64,000 nt of DNA from Candidatus Metaruminococcus caecorum (GCA_904420045.1 CAJFTY010000014.1:1-64000); one strand, 5' to 3'; positions 29,341 to 39,031 are shown, counted from the first letter of the stretch. A program made the numbers and translations. Notes: generated by a model from the sequence alone, not told the origin.

Positions 29341-29371
29341 AAAACCTCCCAGCCGGACGCCAAGAGGTTTT
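29341..29371 (-). terminator. probable terminator of the Rrf2-family gene
   Basis: AAAACCTC and GAGGTTTT arms around a 15-nt loop, followed on the minus strand by TGGGTTTT. Weaker than the other terminators here. Confidence 0.5.
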
Positions 29372-29385
29372 CTGACAATCAAGTT

Positions 29386-29811
29386 TTATGTTTGCTTTCC
29401 TTTTTGCGGGTCATACCGCCCGGGGATCAACTGGTCAAAGGTGACCTTCTGAAGCTCCTCCCGCACCATCCGGGAGATGTTGCAAAACACCTTTTGCACC
29501 TTGCAGGTGCCCGCCCGCTCACAGCCGTTGTCCGGGTTCAGACACCGGTTGAGGTAATAGGTTCCCTCCACCGTCTCTACCACTTCCCGCAGAGTGATCG
29601 CCTCCGGCGGCCGTTCCAGCTCATAGCCGCCCTGGGTCCCTTTAAAGGAACGGACAATCCCCTGCGAGACCAACTTGCGCAAAATTTTCAAGGCGAACCG
29701 GAGGGTTACGTCGGTCTGCTCAGAGATCGATCCAGCGTCCATCCTGCGGCCGGCGGCGGACAGACAAATCACAATACGCACCGCGTAATCCGCTTCCCGT
29801 GTGATGTGCAT
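29386..29811 (-). CDS. Rrf2-family transcriptional regulator (IscR/NsrR-like)
   Basis: 141 residues from ATG 29809-29811 (MHITREADYAVRIVICL), with GGGAGG upstream. The winged helix spans about 1-80 (SISEQTDVTLRFALKILRKL, the recognition region, and FKGTQGGYELER). Three cysteines in CLNPDNGC..GTC follow at about 89-102, as in proteins that bind an iron-sulfur cluster. It may sense iron-sulfur status, nitric oxide or redox. No isc/suf or cysteine genes are adjacent, so the target is unknown. Confidence 0.9.
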   Translation of the reverse strand: MHITREADYAVRIVICLSAAGRRMDAGSISEQTDVTLRFALKILRKLVSQGIVRSFKGTQGGYELERPPEAITLREVVETVEGTYYLNRCLNPDNGCERAGTCKVQKVFCNISRMVREELQKVTFDQLIPGRYDPQKGKQT

Positions 29812-29931
29812 AGGACGAATCCTCCCTTTTCCTGATTTGCAAGCCAATCTATACCAATTTACTATTTAATCATAGCTTTATTATAACTCGCAGGGAGGCG
29901 TTTGTCAACCACAGGGAACCGGACCAGCCGG

Positions 29932-31017
29932 TTAATCCAAAAAGTCCTTGAGCTTTTTACTCCGGCTTGGATGACGGAGCTTGCGCAGGGCTTTCGCCTC
30001 GATCTGGCGGATGCGCTCCCGGGTGACATTAAACTCCTTGCCCACTTCCTCCAGGGTGCGGGAGCGCCCGTCCTCCAGCCCGAACCGCAGGCGCAGAACC
30101 TTTTCCTCCCGTTCGGTCAGGGTGGACAGCACATCCCCCAGCTGTTCCTTTAACAGGGTGTGGCTGGCGACCTCCTGAGGCGCGGGAGCGTCGTCGTCCT
30201 GAATAAAGTCCCCCAGATGGCTGTCTTCCTCCTCGCCGATGGGGGTTTCCAGGGACACCGGCTCCTGGGAGACCCGGATGATCTCCCGGACCTTTTCCAG
30301 CGGCATGTCGAGCTCGGCGGCGATTTCCTCCGCGCTGGGCTCATGGCCGTTTTTGTGCAGAAGCTGGCTGGACACCTTTTTGACTTTGTTGATGGTTTCC
30401 ACCATGTGCACGGGGATGCGGATGGTGCGGGCCTGATCCGCGATGGCCCGGGTGATGGCCTGGCGGATCCACCAGGTGGCGTAGGTGGAAAACTTAAAGC
30501 CCTTGGTGTGGTCGAATTTTTCCACCGCTTTAATCAGGCCCAGATTTCCCTCCTGAATCAGGTCCAAAAACTGCATACCCCGGCCCACATACCGCTTGGC
30601 GATGCTAACCACAAGACGGAGGTTCGCCTCGCTCAGCCGTTTTCTGGCGTAGGGGTCGCCGTTTGCCATCCGGGTGGCCAGCTCGATTTCTTCCTCGGCG
30701 GAAAGCAGGGGCACCCGGCCGATCTCCTTTAAGTACACCTTCACCGGGTCGTCGATGTTGACCGCCTCGGCGGGGGCCGCGTCAGCATCCTCGTTTAAGT
30801 TGACGTCCAGGGAGAAGTCCAGGTCCACCTCCTGGGGAAAATCGTCGATAATCTCGATGTTCAGGCTTTCCAGCGAATCGTAGAGCTTATCCATCTGCTC
30901 CACGTCGAAGTCCAGCTCCTCCAGCGCGTCGGTGATCTCCTGGGTGGTGAGCTTGCCCTTGGCCTTGCCCTGTTCCATCAATTCGGTTACCGCTGATTTC
31001 TTTTCCGTATTGCTCAT
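29932..31017 (-). CDS. rpoD: RNA polymerase primary sigma factor (sigma-A)
   Basis: 361 residues from ATG 31015-31017 ([16 protein letters not shown]). Region 1.1 is followed by an acidic linker, then region 1.2 ([20 protein letters not shown]), region 2 with the -10-binding helix ([20 protein letters not shown]), region 3 and region 4 with the -35 helix-turn-helix ([20 protein letters not shown]). It directs housekeeping transcription, consistent with the many TTGACA/TATAAT promoters in this window. It is the third gene of dgt-dnaG-rpoD. Confidence 0.98.
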   Translation of the reverse strand: MSNTEKKSAVTELMEQGKAKGKLTTQEITDALEELDFDVEQMDKLYDSLESLNIEIIDDFPQEVDLDFSLDVNLNEDADAAPAEAVNIDDPVKVYLKEIGRVPLLSAEEEIELATRMANGDPYARKRLSEANLRLVVSIAKRYVGRGMQFLDLIQEGNLGLIKAVEKFDHTKGFKFSTYATWWIRQAITRAIADQARTIRIPVHMVETINKVKKVSSQLLHKNGHEPSAEEIAAELDMPLEKVREIIRVSQEPVSLETPIGEEEDSHLGDFIQDDDAPAPQEVASHTLLKEQLGDVLSTLTEREEKVLRLRFGLEDGRSRTLEEVGKEFNVTRERIRQIEAKALRKLRHPSRSKKLKDFLD

Positions 31018-31156
31018 ACTCTTAACCAAGCCTTTCTGCTCTTTGCAATTCCCGCCGGGGCTCCCCTTTTTGAGGGCCGCCGCAAGGGGCGTTCTGCGAA
31101 ACTTTCATCTGTATGCTGTGGTACAAACAGGCCGCTGTCTCTTTTTCCACGGCCGG

Positions 31157-32908
31157 TCACTTTTGTTTGCTCTGTTTGATTCGTTCGTAGATTTCCTGAG
31201 GGGAAAGGGTTCCCACGTTTCCAGAATCCACTTTATTGTTATGCTGGATCAGCACGTCTATATAATCATCCAGCTGTTTTTTTGTGTTTTCCGACTGTTC
31301 CGCCGCCGCAATGATCCCCGCCACGCGGCCCATTTCCTCGGGGGAAAGCTCCCCGGACACCGCGGTGAGGTCGAGCGTTATATTCTTTTGTATTTTGTCC
31401 TTGATTATGCGGAACACCCGGGCGTTAAAGTCGGTGACGAAGCCGTTTTCCGGCAGTCTTGATTCAATGTATTCCAGGCTGTCCGGGTTTTTGAACACAA
31501 AGGCGAGGATGCCCTCCTCCGCTTTGGCCTCTTTTAAAAACTTGGCCCGCTGGGGATTGATCCGGTCCCGGTAGACGGCCCGGTTGGTTTCAATCTCCCG
31601 CCATTCCCGCTTGTCCTGGGCCTTTTTCTTTTTGGCGGCCAGCGCTTTGGCCTGGGCCAGAATCGTTTCCCGGTTCACACCGATCTCCCCGGCGATCTTC
31701 CCGGCGTAGACCTCCCGCTCCAGAGGGTTTATAAGCCCGCTTAAAAACTGGACGGCTTTTTTCAGATATTCCACCTTTCCGTCCTCGGTGTCCAGGTCAA
31801 ACTCCTGCCGGAGCTTGTGCAGCTCGAAATCCGCCACGGAGTTGGCGCCCTCGATAAGCATTTTAAACCGGGTGGTTCCGAACTTCTTGATATACTCATC
31901 TGGATCCTTGGCGCCGGTGATCCCCAGCACCTTGGCGGAGACGCCCACCTCCTCGAACAGCCCCACCGCCCGGTGGGTGGCAGCCTGTCCCGGCCCGTCG
32001 CTGTCGTAGGCGATGACCACCTCTTTAGCGTACTGGGAGATCAGGCGCGCCTGTTCGGGGGTCAGCGCCGTTCCCAGGGTGGCCACCACGTTGTGGAATC
32101 CCGCCTGCCAGATGGCGATCACGTCCATATACCCTTCCGCCAGGATCAGCCTGCCCCCTGCTTCATTTTTGGCGAAGTTTAAGGAAAACAGGTTCCGGCT
32201 TTTTTTAAACACCGGCGTGTCGGCGGAGTTTAAATACTTGGGTTTTTGGTCGTCCAGCACCCGGCCCCCGAAGGCGATCACGTTCCCCCGCAGGTCGATG
32301 ATGGGGAACATCACCCGGTTGCGGAACTGGTCGTAATAGCCGCCGTTCCGCCCTTTGGCCACCACTGCCGCCGCGTACATCTCCTCATCGGTAAAGCCCT
32401 TTTGAAACAGGTGCTTGCGCAGGCTGTCCCAGCTGTCGGGGGCGTATCCCAATCCGTAGGCGGTGATGGTTTTGGGGGAAAGCTGCCGCTTCTTAAAATA
32501 CGCCATCCCCTTTTGCCCCGCCGGGGATTTTAAGCAGCTGTGGAAAAACCGGGCAGCCTCCCGGTTGAGCTCCAGAATTCGCTGCTTTAGCCGGGAGGTC
32601 CGGTCGCTCTGCCCGTCCTCCGGCACCGTCAGCCCCGCCCGGGAGGCCAACAGCTTGACCGCCTCCACGTAATCCAGGTTTTCAATCCGCCGGATAAAGG
32701 TGATGACGTCGCCTCCCGCCCCGCAGCCGAAGCAGTAAAAGGACTGGGTGTCCTCGTACACCACCATGGAGGGGGTCTTTTCCGAGTGAAACGGGCACAG
32801 GCAGGTCTTGTTCCGCCCGGCGCGTTTCAGGCTCACATACGAGGACACCACGTCCTCGATGTCGCAGGACATCCGAAGCTGTTCGATAAAGCTTTGAGGA
32901 ATCGGCAC
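31157..32908 (-). CDS. dnaG: DNA primase
   Basis: 583 residues from GTG 32906-32908, behind GGGAGGAGGTG. The CHC2 zinc finger is complete (Cys38, His41, Cys59, Cys62 in CPFHSEKTPS and FYCFGCGAGG). The TOPRIM catalytic core has LILAEGYMDVIA, LGTALTPEQA and YDSDGPG. The C-terminal region would bind the DnaB helicase. It makes RNA primers for replication. The 58-bp gap to dgt and the 139-bp gap to rpoD fit the classical macromolecular-synthesis operon of Firmicutes. Confidence 0.98.
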   Translation of the reverse strand: MPIPQSFIEQLRMSCDIEDVVSSYVSLKRAGRNKTCLCPFHSEKTPSMVVYEDTQSFYCFGCGAGGDVITFIRRIENLDYVEAVKLLASRAGLTVPEDGQSDRTSRLKQRILELNREAARFFHSCLKSPAGQKGMAYFKKRQLSPKTITAYGLGYAPDSWDSLRKHLFQKGFTDEEMYAAAVVAKGRNGGYYDQFRNRVMFPIIDLRGNVIAFGGRVLDDQKPKYLNSADTPVFKKSRNLFSLNFAKNEAGGRLILAEGYMDVIAIWQAGFHNVVATLGTALTPEQARLISQYAKEVVIAYDSDGPGQAATHRAVGLFEEVGVSAKVLGITGAKDPDEYIKKFGTTRFKMLIEGANSVADFELHKLRQEFDLDTEDGKVEYLKKAVQFLSGLINPLEREVYAGKIAGEIGVNRETILAQAKALAAKKKKAQDKREWREIETNRAVYRDRINPQRAKFLKEAKAEEGILAFVFKNPDSLEYIESRLPENGFVTDFNARVFRIIKDKIQKNITLDLTAVSGELSPEEMGRVAGIIAAAEQSENTKKQLDDYIDVLIQHNNKVDSGNVGTLSPQEIYERIKQSKQK

Positions 32909-32966
32909 GCCCGTTCACCTCCTCCCAGTGGGTGCGCCCCATGTGTACCGCTTAAAAACCAGGTGG

Positions 32967-33959
32967 TTAAACCTCCCAGCTTTTGGGGATAAATAAGTCT
33001 TTGTAAACCTTGATGGCGTAACTGTCGCTCATCCCGGCGATATAGTCGCAGGCCGCCCGCTGGGCCCCCGCTTCCTCCGCAATGTCCTGGTAAAAGCCGG
33101 GCATTTTTTCCGGGTGCGCCACAAAGTACGCGTACATGGCCTTGACCACGTCCTGGGCCTTGCCTTCCTCCCCCTTGGCGATGGGGTTGACATACAGGGT
33201 GTCGAACAAAAACTGCCGCAGGGCCAGGTGGGCTTTTTCCACCTCCGGATCCATGCGGATGTCGTCGGAGCTGTTCTCGATCACCGACCGGATAATGGTG
33301 GTGATCCGCTGGCTTTTGGTCCGTCCCAGGATGTACAGGCAGTCGTAGGGAAGCTCCGATGGGGACAGAAGCCCCGCCCGGATGGCGTCCTCGATGTCGT
33401 GGTTGACATACGCCACCTTGTCCGAGAGCTTGACCACCCGCCCCTCCAGCGTGGAGGCCCTGCCATCGGTGTGGCAGGCGATGCCGTTTTTGACCTCGTA
33501 GGTCAGGTTGAGGCCCTTGCCGTCCCGCTCCAAGCGGCTCACCACCCGCACCGACTGCATGCTGTGGCTGAAGCCGAAGGGACAGACCTCATTCAGCGCC
33601 CGCTCCCCCGCATGGCCGAAGGGGGTGTGCCCCAGGTCGTGCCCCATGGCGATGGCCTCCGTCAAATCCTCGTTGAGCCGCAGGGCCCGGGCGATGGTCC
33701 GGGCGATCTGGCCCACCTCCAGGGTGTGGGTCAGGCGAGTGCGGTAATGATCCCCCTGGGGAGCTAAAAACACCTGGGTTTTATGTTTAAGCCTCCGGAA
33801 GGCGTTGCAGTGCAGAATCCGGTCCCGGTCCCGCTGATACTCGGTGCGGATGTCGCACTTTGTATCGGGCTTTATCCGCCCTTTGGTGCGCATGGAAAGG
33901 GATGCGTATTCGCTCAAGGTGGACGCTTCGATCATCTCGGTTTTTTCCCGGACATTCAT
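32967..33959 (-). CDS. dgt: deoxyguanosinetriphosphate triphosphohydrolase-like protein
   Basis: 330 residues. HD-domain metal ligands are present: His78 (RTRLTHTLEV), His107-Asp108 (MGHDLGHTPFGH) and a later Asp in KLSDKVAYVNHD. The RDRILHCNAFRRLKHKTQV segment is typical of this family. It hydrolyses dGTP (or other dNTPs) to the nucleoside and triphosphate, which limits dNTP pools. ATG 33957-33959 follows AGGAGG. It is first in dgt-dnaG-rpoD, linking nucleotide control with replication and transcription. Confidence 0.95.
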   Translation of the reverse strand: MNVREKTEMIEASTLSEYASLSMRTKGRIKPDTKCDIRTEYQRDRDRILHCNAFRRLKHKTQVFLAPQGDHYRTRLTHTLEVGQIARTIARALRLNEDLTEAIAMGHDLGHTPFGHAGERALNEVCPFGFSHSMQSVRVVSRLERDGKGLNLTYEVKNGIACHTDGRASTLEGRVVKLSDKVAYVNHDIEDAIRAGLLSPSELPYDCLYILGRTKSQRITTIIRSVIENSSDDIRMDPEVEKAHLALRQFLFDTLYVNPIAKGEEGKAQDVVKAMYAYFVAHPEKMPGFYQDIAEEAGAQRAACDYIAGMSDSYAIKVYKDLFIPKSWEV

Positions 33960-34157
33960 TCCGCTTGTCCCTCCTTTTTACATGCCCGCCCCATTTTCCC
34001 AAAAAATTCTGTGTTGCACGGGCGAATACAACTTCTACTAACAATATACCGTTCCCGACACAAAATTCCTGCTTTTTTTCTAAGATTTGTAGAGTGATAC
34101 AGAAAAAAACATTCTTTTTATTCGTTTCTAGCTCTTTTGTACAAGATCGAAAGCAAG
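33960..34157. other. AT-rich gap upstream of dgt
   Basis: Holds the presumed dgt promoter (a minus-strand TATATT near 34043 without a clear -35). No gene or repeat seen. Confidence 0.35.
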
Positions 34158-34793
34158 TTAGGACGGACACACGTCCTGTTCGTCCAGAAACACGGTTTCC
34201 AGCACGCGAAGCGCAGCCTTTCCGCCGGACAGCTCGGTGATTTCCTCCCACAGGGGCGTATAAAGCTCCTGCCGAACGGCCAGGGTCAGGCTCACACCCT
34301 CCCCGAAGTCGGAATCCAACGTCTTGACGCCGTACCGGGGCAGCAAAAAGGTGAGCTTTCCATACAGCGTATATTCGATCTCGCATCGAAACACCTGGCA
34401 GGGAGCCATGTTCAGGGGCTTGGCCGCGGCCACCGCCAGAGCGGCCCCATGGGAATACGCCCGGGTGAGCCCGCCGCCCCCCAGCAGAATCCCGCCGAAG
34501 TACCGGGTCACTACCAGGCACACGTCGGTCAGCCCCTCTTTCTGGATCACCCCCAGCACCGGCACGCCGCCGGTTCCCTGGGGCTCCCCGTCGTCGGAGC
34601 ACCGGGTCACGCCGTTTCGCAGCACATAGGCGAACACGTTGTGCCGGGCCTCCCGGTTTTCCTTTTTCACCCGGGCGATGAATTCCAGCGCCTCCTCCTC
34701 GGCGGAGACCGGCGCGATCCGCCCGATAAATTCGGATTTTTTCTCCACGAACCGGTCTTCGGCCGGTTCCCGGATGGTTTTATACCCTTTCAC
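34158..34793 (-). CDS. YigZ/IMPACT-family protein
   Basis: 211 residues from GTG 34791-34793 (VKGYKTIREPAEDRFVEKKS), behind GGGAGGTG. The first domain has the family's EFIGRIAPV and DDGEPQGTGGVPVLGVI, then VVTRYFGGILLGGGGLTRAY; the second is a small ferredoxin-like EF-G-domain-IV-type fold. Relatives are linked to regulation of translation or to peptide cleavage (the annotated dipeptidase role is unproven). It lies between dgt and rpmE on the same strand but behind the rpmE terminator. Confidence 0.9.
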   Translation of the reverse strand: MKGYKTIREPAEDRFVEKKSEFIGRIAPVSAEEEALEFIARVKKENREARHNVFAYVLRNGVTRCSDDGEPQGTGGVPVLGVIQKEGLTDVCLVVTRYFGGILLGGGGLTRAYSHGAALAVAAAKPLNMAPCQVFRCEIEYTLYGKLTFLLPRYGVKTLDSDFGEGVSLTLAVRQELYTPLWEEITELSGGKAALRVLETVFLDEQDVCPS

Positions 34794-34809
34794 AGGGATC
34801 ACCTCCCGC

Positions 34810-34843
34810 AAAACAAAACGGCGTGGAACATGTTCCACGCCGT
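34810..34843 (-). terminator. intrinsic terminator of rpmE
   Basis: ACGGCGTGGAACA and TGTTCCACGCCGT are perfectly complementary; on the minus strand TTTTGTTTT follows. It overlaps the start region upstream of the yigZ-like gene. Confidence 0.88.
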
Positions 34844-34856
34844 CTGAATTCGCAAC

Positions 34857-35060
34857 CTATTTGTTAAGACCGAAGCGCTTGTTGAAGCGATCGACCCGTC
34901 CGCCGGTGTCAACCAGTTTCTGTCTGCCGGTGAAGAACGGATGGCATTTCGAGCAAATTTCGACCTTGATATCGCCCTTGGTGGAGCGGGTCTCAATTTC
35001 ATTGCCGCAAGCACACTTAATGGTGGTTGCTTCGTATTTCGGATGAATTCCCTCTTTCAT
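34857..35060 (-). CDS. rpmE: 50S ribosomal protein L31, zinc-binding type
   Basis: 67 residues, normal length. Four cysteines (Cys16, Cys18, Cys36, Cys39 in IKCACG and [11 protein letters not shown]) mark the zinc-containing form. C-terminal [15 protein letters not shown] is typical. L31 bridges the two ribosomal subunits and can be a zinc store in bacteria that also have a zinc-free paralogue. It has its own promoter at 35103-35131 and terminator. Confidence 0.98.
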   Translation of the reverse strand: MKEGIHPKYEATTIKCACGNEIETRSTKGDIKVEICSKCHPFFTGRQKLVDTGGRVDRFNKRFGLNK

Positions 35061-35102
35061 TCTCTTGTCACCTCTTTCTCCGGAAGAATCTCTCGAAGTC
35101 TT

Positions 35103-35131
35103 ATGTTACCACATAAAAACGGAAAATGCAA
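35103..35131 (-). promoter_or_regulatory. sigma-A promoter of rpmE
   Basis: Minus strand TTGCAT (35126-35131), 17 bp, TAACAT (35103-35108). Confidence 0.6.
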
Positions 35132-35197
35132 GGATTTTTTTCATTTTTTCGACGGCAAATCGTTCCTGCGGAAAATCCCGTCTCAAACGTCCCGCAT

Positions 35198-36916
35198 TTA
35201 AAATCCCAGCCGGGCTTTGAAATCCGCGGCGATTTTGTCCGCGATGGCGTCCGCCTCCGGGAAGGTTGCTGCGGTGGCGGTGTAGTACGCCTTCATCTTG
35301 GGCTCGGTGCCCGAGGGCCGGATCACCACCCCCGCGCCGTTTTCTAGCGCAAAGCCCAGCACATTGGACACCGGCAGGTCGATCGAATGCTTTTCACCGG
35401 TGGCAAGGTCCACGCTCTCCCTTAACTCGTAATCCGAGAACCGGGTCACCTCAAGGCCGCCGATCTCCTTGGGAGGATGATTGCGCAGCCGGTCCATGGT
35501 TTCAGCCATCTGCTGCATGCCGCTTTCGCCCTCGCAGGTAAAGTTGCCCTGCTTGTGGACGTACACCCCATAGGTGTTGTAAATGGATTTGAGCGCGTCC
35601 AGCACGCTGATCCCCTGCTGTTTATAAAAGGAAGCCATCTCACAGATCAGCATGCTGGCCACCACCGCGTCCTTGTCCCGCACGTAGCTGCCCGCCAGAT
35701 ATCCGTAGCTTTCCTCAAACCCGAAGATGTAGCGGTCCTGCTCCCCGGCTTGTTCCAAAAAGCCGATCTGCTCCCCGATGTATTTAAAGCCGGTGAGAAC
35801 GTTGCGAAGTTCCACCCCGTAGCGGGCGGCGATCTTCGCGATGATCTCGCTGGTGACAATGGTCTTGACCGCCACAGGACGCTCCGGCATGGTGCCGTTT
35901 TTTACACGCTCCTCACAGATGTATTGGAACAACAGCGTCCCGTCCTCGTTGCCGGAAATCAGCACGTAGTTCCCGTCCTTGTCGGGCACCGCGATGCCCA
36001 CCCGGTCGCAGTCCGGGTCGGTGGCGAGCAAAAGGTCGGCCTTCTGTTCCCGGCAGACCTTTAGGCCCAGGGTGAGCGCCTCCTCGATCTCAGGATTGGG
36101 GAACGGGCAGGTGGCAAAGGTGCCGTCGGGCATCTCCTGCTCCTTGACCACCGTCACATCCGAAACACCCATCTCCTTTAAAATGGTGCGCACCGGAACA
36201 TTCCCTGTGCCGTTTAAGGGCGTATAGACCACTTTCAGCCCCGCCTGTTTGCAGGCTTCGGGGTGGATGGACTGGGCCTTCACATGATGAAGATAGCTCT
36301 GGAATACCTCGTCCCCGATGTACTGGATCATCCCGTCCTGCATAGCGTCCTCGAATCCCACCAGGCGCACTCCGCGGAACAGATCGACCCGCTCAATCTT
36401 GGCGGTCACCTGGCCCGCGGCATGGTCGGTCATCTGGCAGCCGTCCTCGCCGTAACACTTGTAACCATTGTACTTGGCCGGATTGTGGCTGGCGGTGACC
36501 ATGATCCCCGCCTGGCAGTGGAGCTCCCGCACCGCAAAGGACAGGCAGGGAGTGGGCATCAGCTGTTTATAAAGGTGCACCTTAATTCCGTTTGCCGCCA
36601 GCACTCTGGCCGCCTCCTTGGCGAACACGTCGGACTTGATCCGGCTGTCGTAGCTGATGGCCGCCTGGGGGGACGGATACCGCTCATTGAGATAATCCGC
36701 AAGCCCCTGGGTCGCCCGGCGGACGGTGTAGATGTTCATCCGGTTGGTGCCGGCCCCGATCACGCCCCGCAGGCCGCCGGTGCCAAACGCGAGATCACAG
36801 TAAAACCGGTCTTTGATCGCCTCCACATCCCCTTTGATCGCGGCTAATTCTTCCGCCAGATCGTGATCCTCCAAATTTTGGGACACCCACAGATTATAAG
36901 TTTCCATCTCTGTCAT
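35198..36916 (-). CDS. pgcA: phosphoglucomutase/phosphomannomutase, alpha-D-phosphohexomutase family
   Basis: 572 residues from the second ATG (36914-36916, MTEMETYNLW), which has AAAGGA 9 nt upstream; ATG at 36925 is too close to it. Catalytic TASHNPAKYNGYK carries the phosphoserine, LLLATDPDCDRVGIAV binds magnesium, GFEESYGYLAG is the sugar-recognition loop and RPSGTEPK binds phosphate. It interconverts glucose-1-P and glucose-6-P (and possibly mannose phosphates), feeding glycan and glycogen synthesis. Monocistronic, with its own promoter at 37012-37041. Confidence 0.95.
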   Translation of the reverse strand: MTEMETYNLWVSQNLEDHDLAEELAAIKGDVEAIKDRFYCDLAFGTGGLRGVIGAGTNRMNIYTVRRATQGLADYLNERYPSPQAAISYDSRIKSDVFAKEAARVLAANGIKVHLYKQLMPTPCLSFAVRELHCQAGIMVTASHNPAKYNGYKCYGEDGCQMTDHAAGQVTAKIERVDLFRGVRLVGFEDAMQDGMIQYIGDEVFQSYLHHVKAQSIHPEACKQAGLKVVYTPLNGTGNVPVRTILKEMGVSDVTVVKEQEMPDGTFATCPFPNPEIEEALTLGLKVCREQKADLLLATDPDCDRVGIAVPDKDGNYVLISGNEDGTLLFQYICEERVKNGTMPERPVAVKTIVTSEIIAKIAARYGVELRNVLTGFKYIGEQIGFLEQAGEQDRYIFGFEESYGYLAGSYVRDKDAVVASMLICEMASFYKQQGISVLDALKSIYNTYGVYVHKQGNFTCEGESGMQQMAETMDRLRNHPPKEIGGLEVTRFSDYELRESVDLATGEKHSIDLPVSNVLGFALENGAGVVIRPSGTEPKMKAYYTATAATFPEADAIADKIAADFKARLGF

Positions 36917-37011
36917 GTCTGTCATTCCTTTCCCGTGACCGTCTCCCGGTAGTTGTATGCATTAAAATCGCCGGCACTGTCCCGGCTGTTTTGGGCCTAT
37001 TTTCTTATTTT

Positions 37012-37041
37012 ATCATAATACACCGCCCGGGGGCTTGTCAA
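37012..37041 (-). promoter_or_regulatory. sigma-A promoter of the phosphoglucomutase gene
   Basis: Minus strand TTGACA (37036-37041), 18 bp, TATGAT (37012-37017). The 36926-37255 gap holds this and the opposite promoter at 37165, and nothing else was seen. Confidence 0.7.
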
Positions 37042-37164
37042 TGTAAAACGCGTCCGCGTCCATCCACCAGTATATTCTCTTCGGCGTGTTTTTTCTGTCG
37101 ATTCAGGAGAAGGCAATTGAGACAATCGCGCCGATTTTTCTTTTTCCCAAAAGCTAAATTTTCA

Positions 37165-37193
37165 TTGCAAGGAGCGCGCAAACCCGGTATAAT
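37165..37193 (+). promoter_or_regulatory. sigma-A promoter of the AIM24-family gene
   Basis: TTGCAA (37165-37170), 17 bp, TATAAT (37188-37193), about 70 nt upstream of the ATG. Confidence 0.7.
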
Positions 37194-37261
37194 AAAAGCG
37201 CCGCACTTTACCCGAAAAACTCGCGCGTATGCGCAGTACACCGTAAAAGGAGCGTTTGACG

Positions 37262-37942
37262 ATGCGTTATGAAATTCTCGGCGAACCCATGCCCGTTGTT
37301 GTCTGTTACCTGGAGGCGGGCGAGTCCATGATTACCGAAAGCGGTTCCATGTGCTGGATGGACCCGGTGTTCCAAATGGAAACCACCTCCGGCGGCCTGG
37401 GCAAGGCCTTTGGCCGGATGTTTTCAGGCGACAGCCTGTTCCAAAACATTTACACCGCTCAGGGGGCTCCCGGCAAGATTGCCTTTGCCGCCAGCTTTCC
37501 CGGTTCTATCCGGGCTGTGCAGATTACCCCCGACCACCCCGTGATCGTGCAGAAAACCGGCTTTTTAGCCTCCCAAATGGGGGTCAGCCTGTCGATCCAC
37601 TTCCAGAAGAAGCTGGGTGCGGGATTTTTTGGCGGCGAGGGCTTCATCATGCAGCGGCTGGACGGAAACGGCCTGGCGTTCGTGGAGCTGGACGGCTCGG
37701 TGGTGGAATATGATCTTGCCCCCGGCCAGTCCATTTTGGTGGACACCGGCAATCTGGCCATGATGGACGCCACCTGTCAGATCAGCATCGAAAGCGTCAA
37801 GGGGATCAAAAACAAGCTCCTGGGCGGGGAGGGCTTTTTCAACACCCGGGTCACCGGACCCGGAAAAGTCGTGCTGCAAACCATGCCGGTCAGCGGCGTG
37901 GCCTCTGCCCTGGCTCCATTTTTCAACACCGGAAGCAAATAA
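37262..37942 (+). CDS. AIM24/TIGR00266-family protein
   Basis: 226 residues from ATG 37262 (MRYEILGEPMPVVVCYLEAG), 9 nt after AAGGAG; the upstream TTG at 37256 is less likely. The sequence is rich in beta strands and Gly: ESMITESGSMCWMD, GEGFIMQRLDGNGLAFVELDG and SILVDTGNLAMMD are typical of this tryptophan RNA-binding attenuator-like fold family. Function in bacteria is unknown; the yeast relative acts in mitochondrial membrane organisation. Flanked by its own promoter and terminator. Confidence 0.9.
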   Translation: MRYEILGEPMPVVVCYLEAGESMITESGSMCWMDPVFQMETTSGGLGKAFGRMFSGDSLFQNIYTAQGAPGKIAFAASFPGSIRAVQITPDHPVIVQKTGFLASQMGVSLSIHFQKKLGAGFFGGEGFIMQRLDGNGLAFVELDGSVVEYDLAPGQSILVDTGNLAMMDATCQISIESVKGIKNKLLGGEGFFNTRVTGPGKVVLQTMPVSGVASALAPFFNTGSK

Positions 37943-37957
37943 TTCGCTTTCCCGAAC

Positions 37958-37996
37958 AAAAAACAACCGGATGGAAATTCCATCCGGTTGTTTTTT
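37958..37996. terminator. bidirectional intrinsic terminator
   Basis: AAAAAACAACCGGATGGAA and TTCCATCCGGTTGTTTTTT with a one-base loop. It serves the convergent AIM24-family and aldo/keto reductase genes. Confidence 0.9.
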
Positions 37997-38023
37997 GTTT
38001 TCGTTCTGCTTATTGTATAGGTT

Positions 38024-39031
38024 TTATCCTCTGTATTCGCCTTTGGGCGAGCCTAAGGCCAGCACGTCTTTGCGCATCCGGGCGATCTCCTCCGCGGTGA
38101 GGGACACGTCCGCGGCCTTGGCATTTTCCAAAATGTGCTCTGGCTTTCTGGCGCCGCACAGCACGGTGGTGATGCCAGGCTGGTTCATGGTCCAGGCCAC
38201 TACCAGGTCGGACAGGGAACAGCCGTGGGCGGCGATCAAATCAGCCCAGCCGTCCAGCATGTCCAGCACCCGCTTGCGGTCGGATAAATCGTACACCCAG
38301 GGGATCCGGTTGCGGCTTTCCTTTTCGGGAACCACCGTGTCCATGCGGATCTTTCCGGTGAGCAGGCCCTGCTCCAGCGGGGAGTAGGCCATGACGGACA
38401 CCCCGTGTTTTTCACAGGCGGGGAGCAGGGTCTCCTCGATCCCCCGGTCGAGCATGCTGTATTTTTCCTGGATCACATCCAGCTCACCGTATTTGCAGTA
38501 TTCCTCAATGTGCCCGGCGTTCACGTTGGACGCGCCGATGGCTTTAATCATTCCCTGTGCCTTTAAGTCCATCAGGCACTTCATGGTGTCTTTGACAGGG
38601 GTGAAGTACGGGGGCTCCGACTGCCAGTGGGTAAAATACACGTCCAGGTAATCGGTGTCCAGCCGTTTTAAGGACAGCTCGATTTCCCGCTTGATGGTGT
38701 CCGGCTCCAGGCAGCGGCGCACGTCCACCCCGTCGATGGAGAAAAAGTCGGTGCCCCGCTCATCCAGCCACCACAGGCCGCATTTGGTGGACAAAACCAC
38801 CTGATCCCGGCGGCCTTTGATGGCCTGTCCTACAAGGCTCTCGCTTTTTCCGTATCCGTATCCGGGGGCAGTGTCCACCAGGTTGACGCCCGCGTCCAGC
38901 GCTTTGTGAATGGTCTGGATGGAACGCTCGTCATCCGAGCCGCTCCACCACTCGCCGCCGCCCATGGCCCAGGTGCCCAGGCCCACGGCGGATACTTGAA
39001 TCCCGCTTTTGCCAAGCTTGCGATACAACAT
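38024..39031 (-). CDS. aldo/keto reductase
   Basis: 335 residues from ATG 39029-39031 (MLYRKLGKSGIQVSAVGLGT), with AAGGAG upstream. The TIM-barrel family marks are present: the catalytic Asp in LVDTAPGYGYGKSE, Lys in LSTKCG, the His in YFTHWQSEPP and the C-terminal NADPH-binding region with TTVLCGARKPEHILEN. It reduces or oxidises an aldehyde/sugar-type substrate with NADP(H); the substrate cannot be read from sequence. Monocistronic, with the promoter at 39078-39107. Confidence 0.93.
   Translation of the reverse strand: MLYRKLGKSGIQVSAVGLGTWAMGGGEWWSGSDDERSIQTIHKALDAGVNLVDTAPGYGYGKSESLVGQAIKGRRDQVVLSTKCGLWWLDERGTDFFSIDGVDVRRCLEPDTIKREIELSLKRLDTDYLDVYFTHWQSEPPYFTPVKDTMKCLMDLKAQGMIKAIGASNVNAGHIEEYCKYGELDVIQEKYSMLDRGIEETLLPACEKHGVSVMAYSPLEQGLLTGKIRMDTVVPEKESRNRIPWVYDLSDRKRVLDMLDGWADLIAAHGCSLSDLVVAWTMNQPGITTVLCGARKPEHILENAKAADVSLTAEEIARMRKDVLALGSPKGEYRG

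Noticed and set aside
33787-34602. Minus-strand frame overlapping dgt and the yigZ-like gene
   Set aside because: It is an Arg/Gly-rich alternative frame over two well-supported genes and has no family features.
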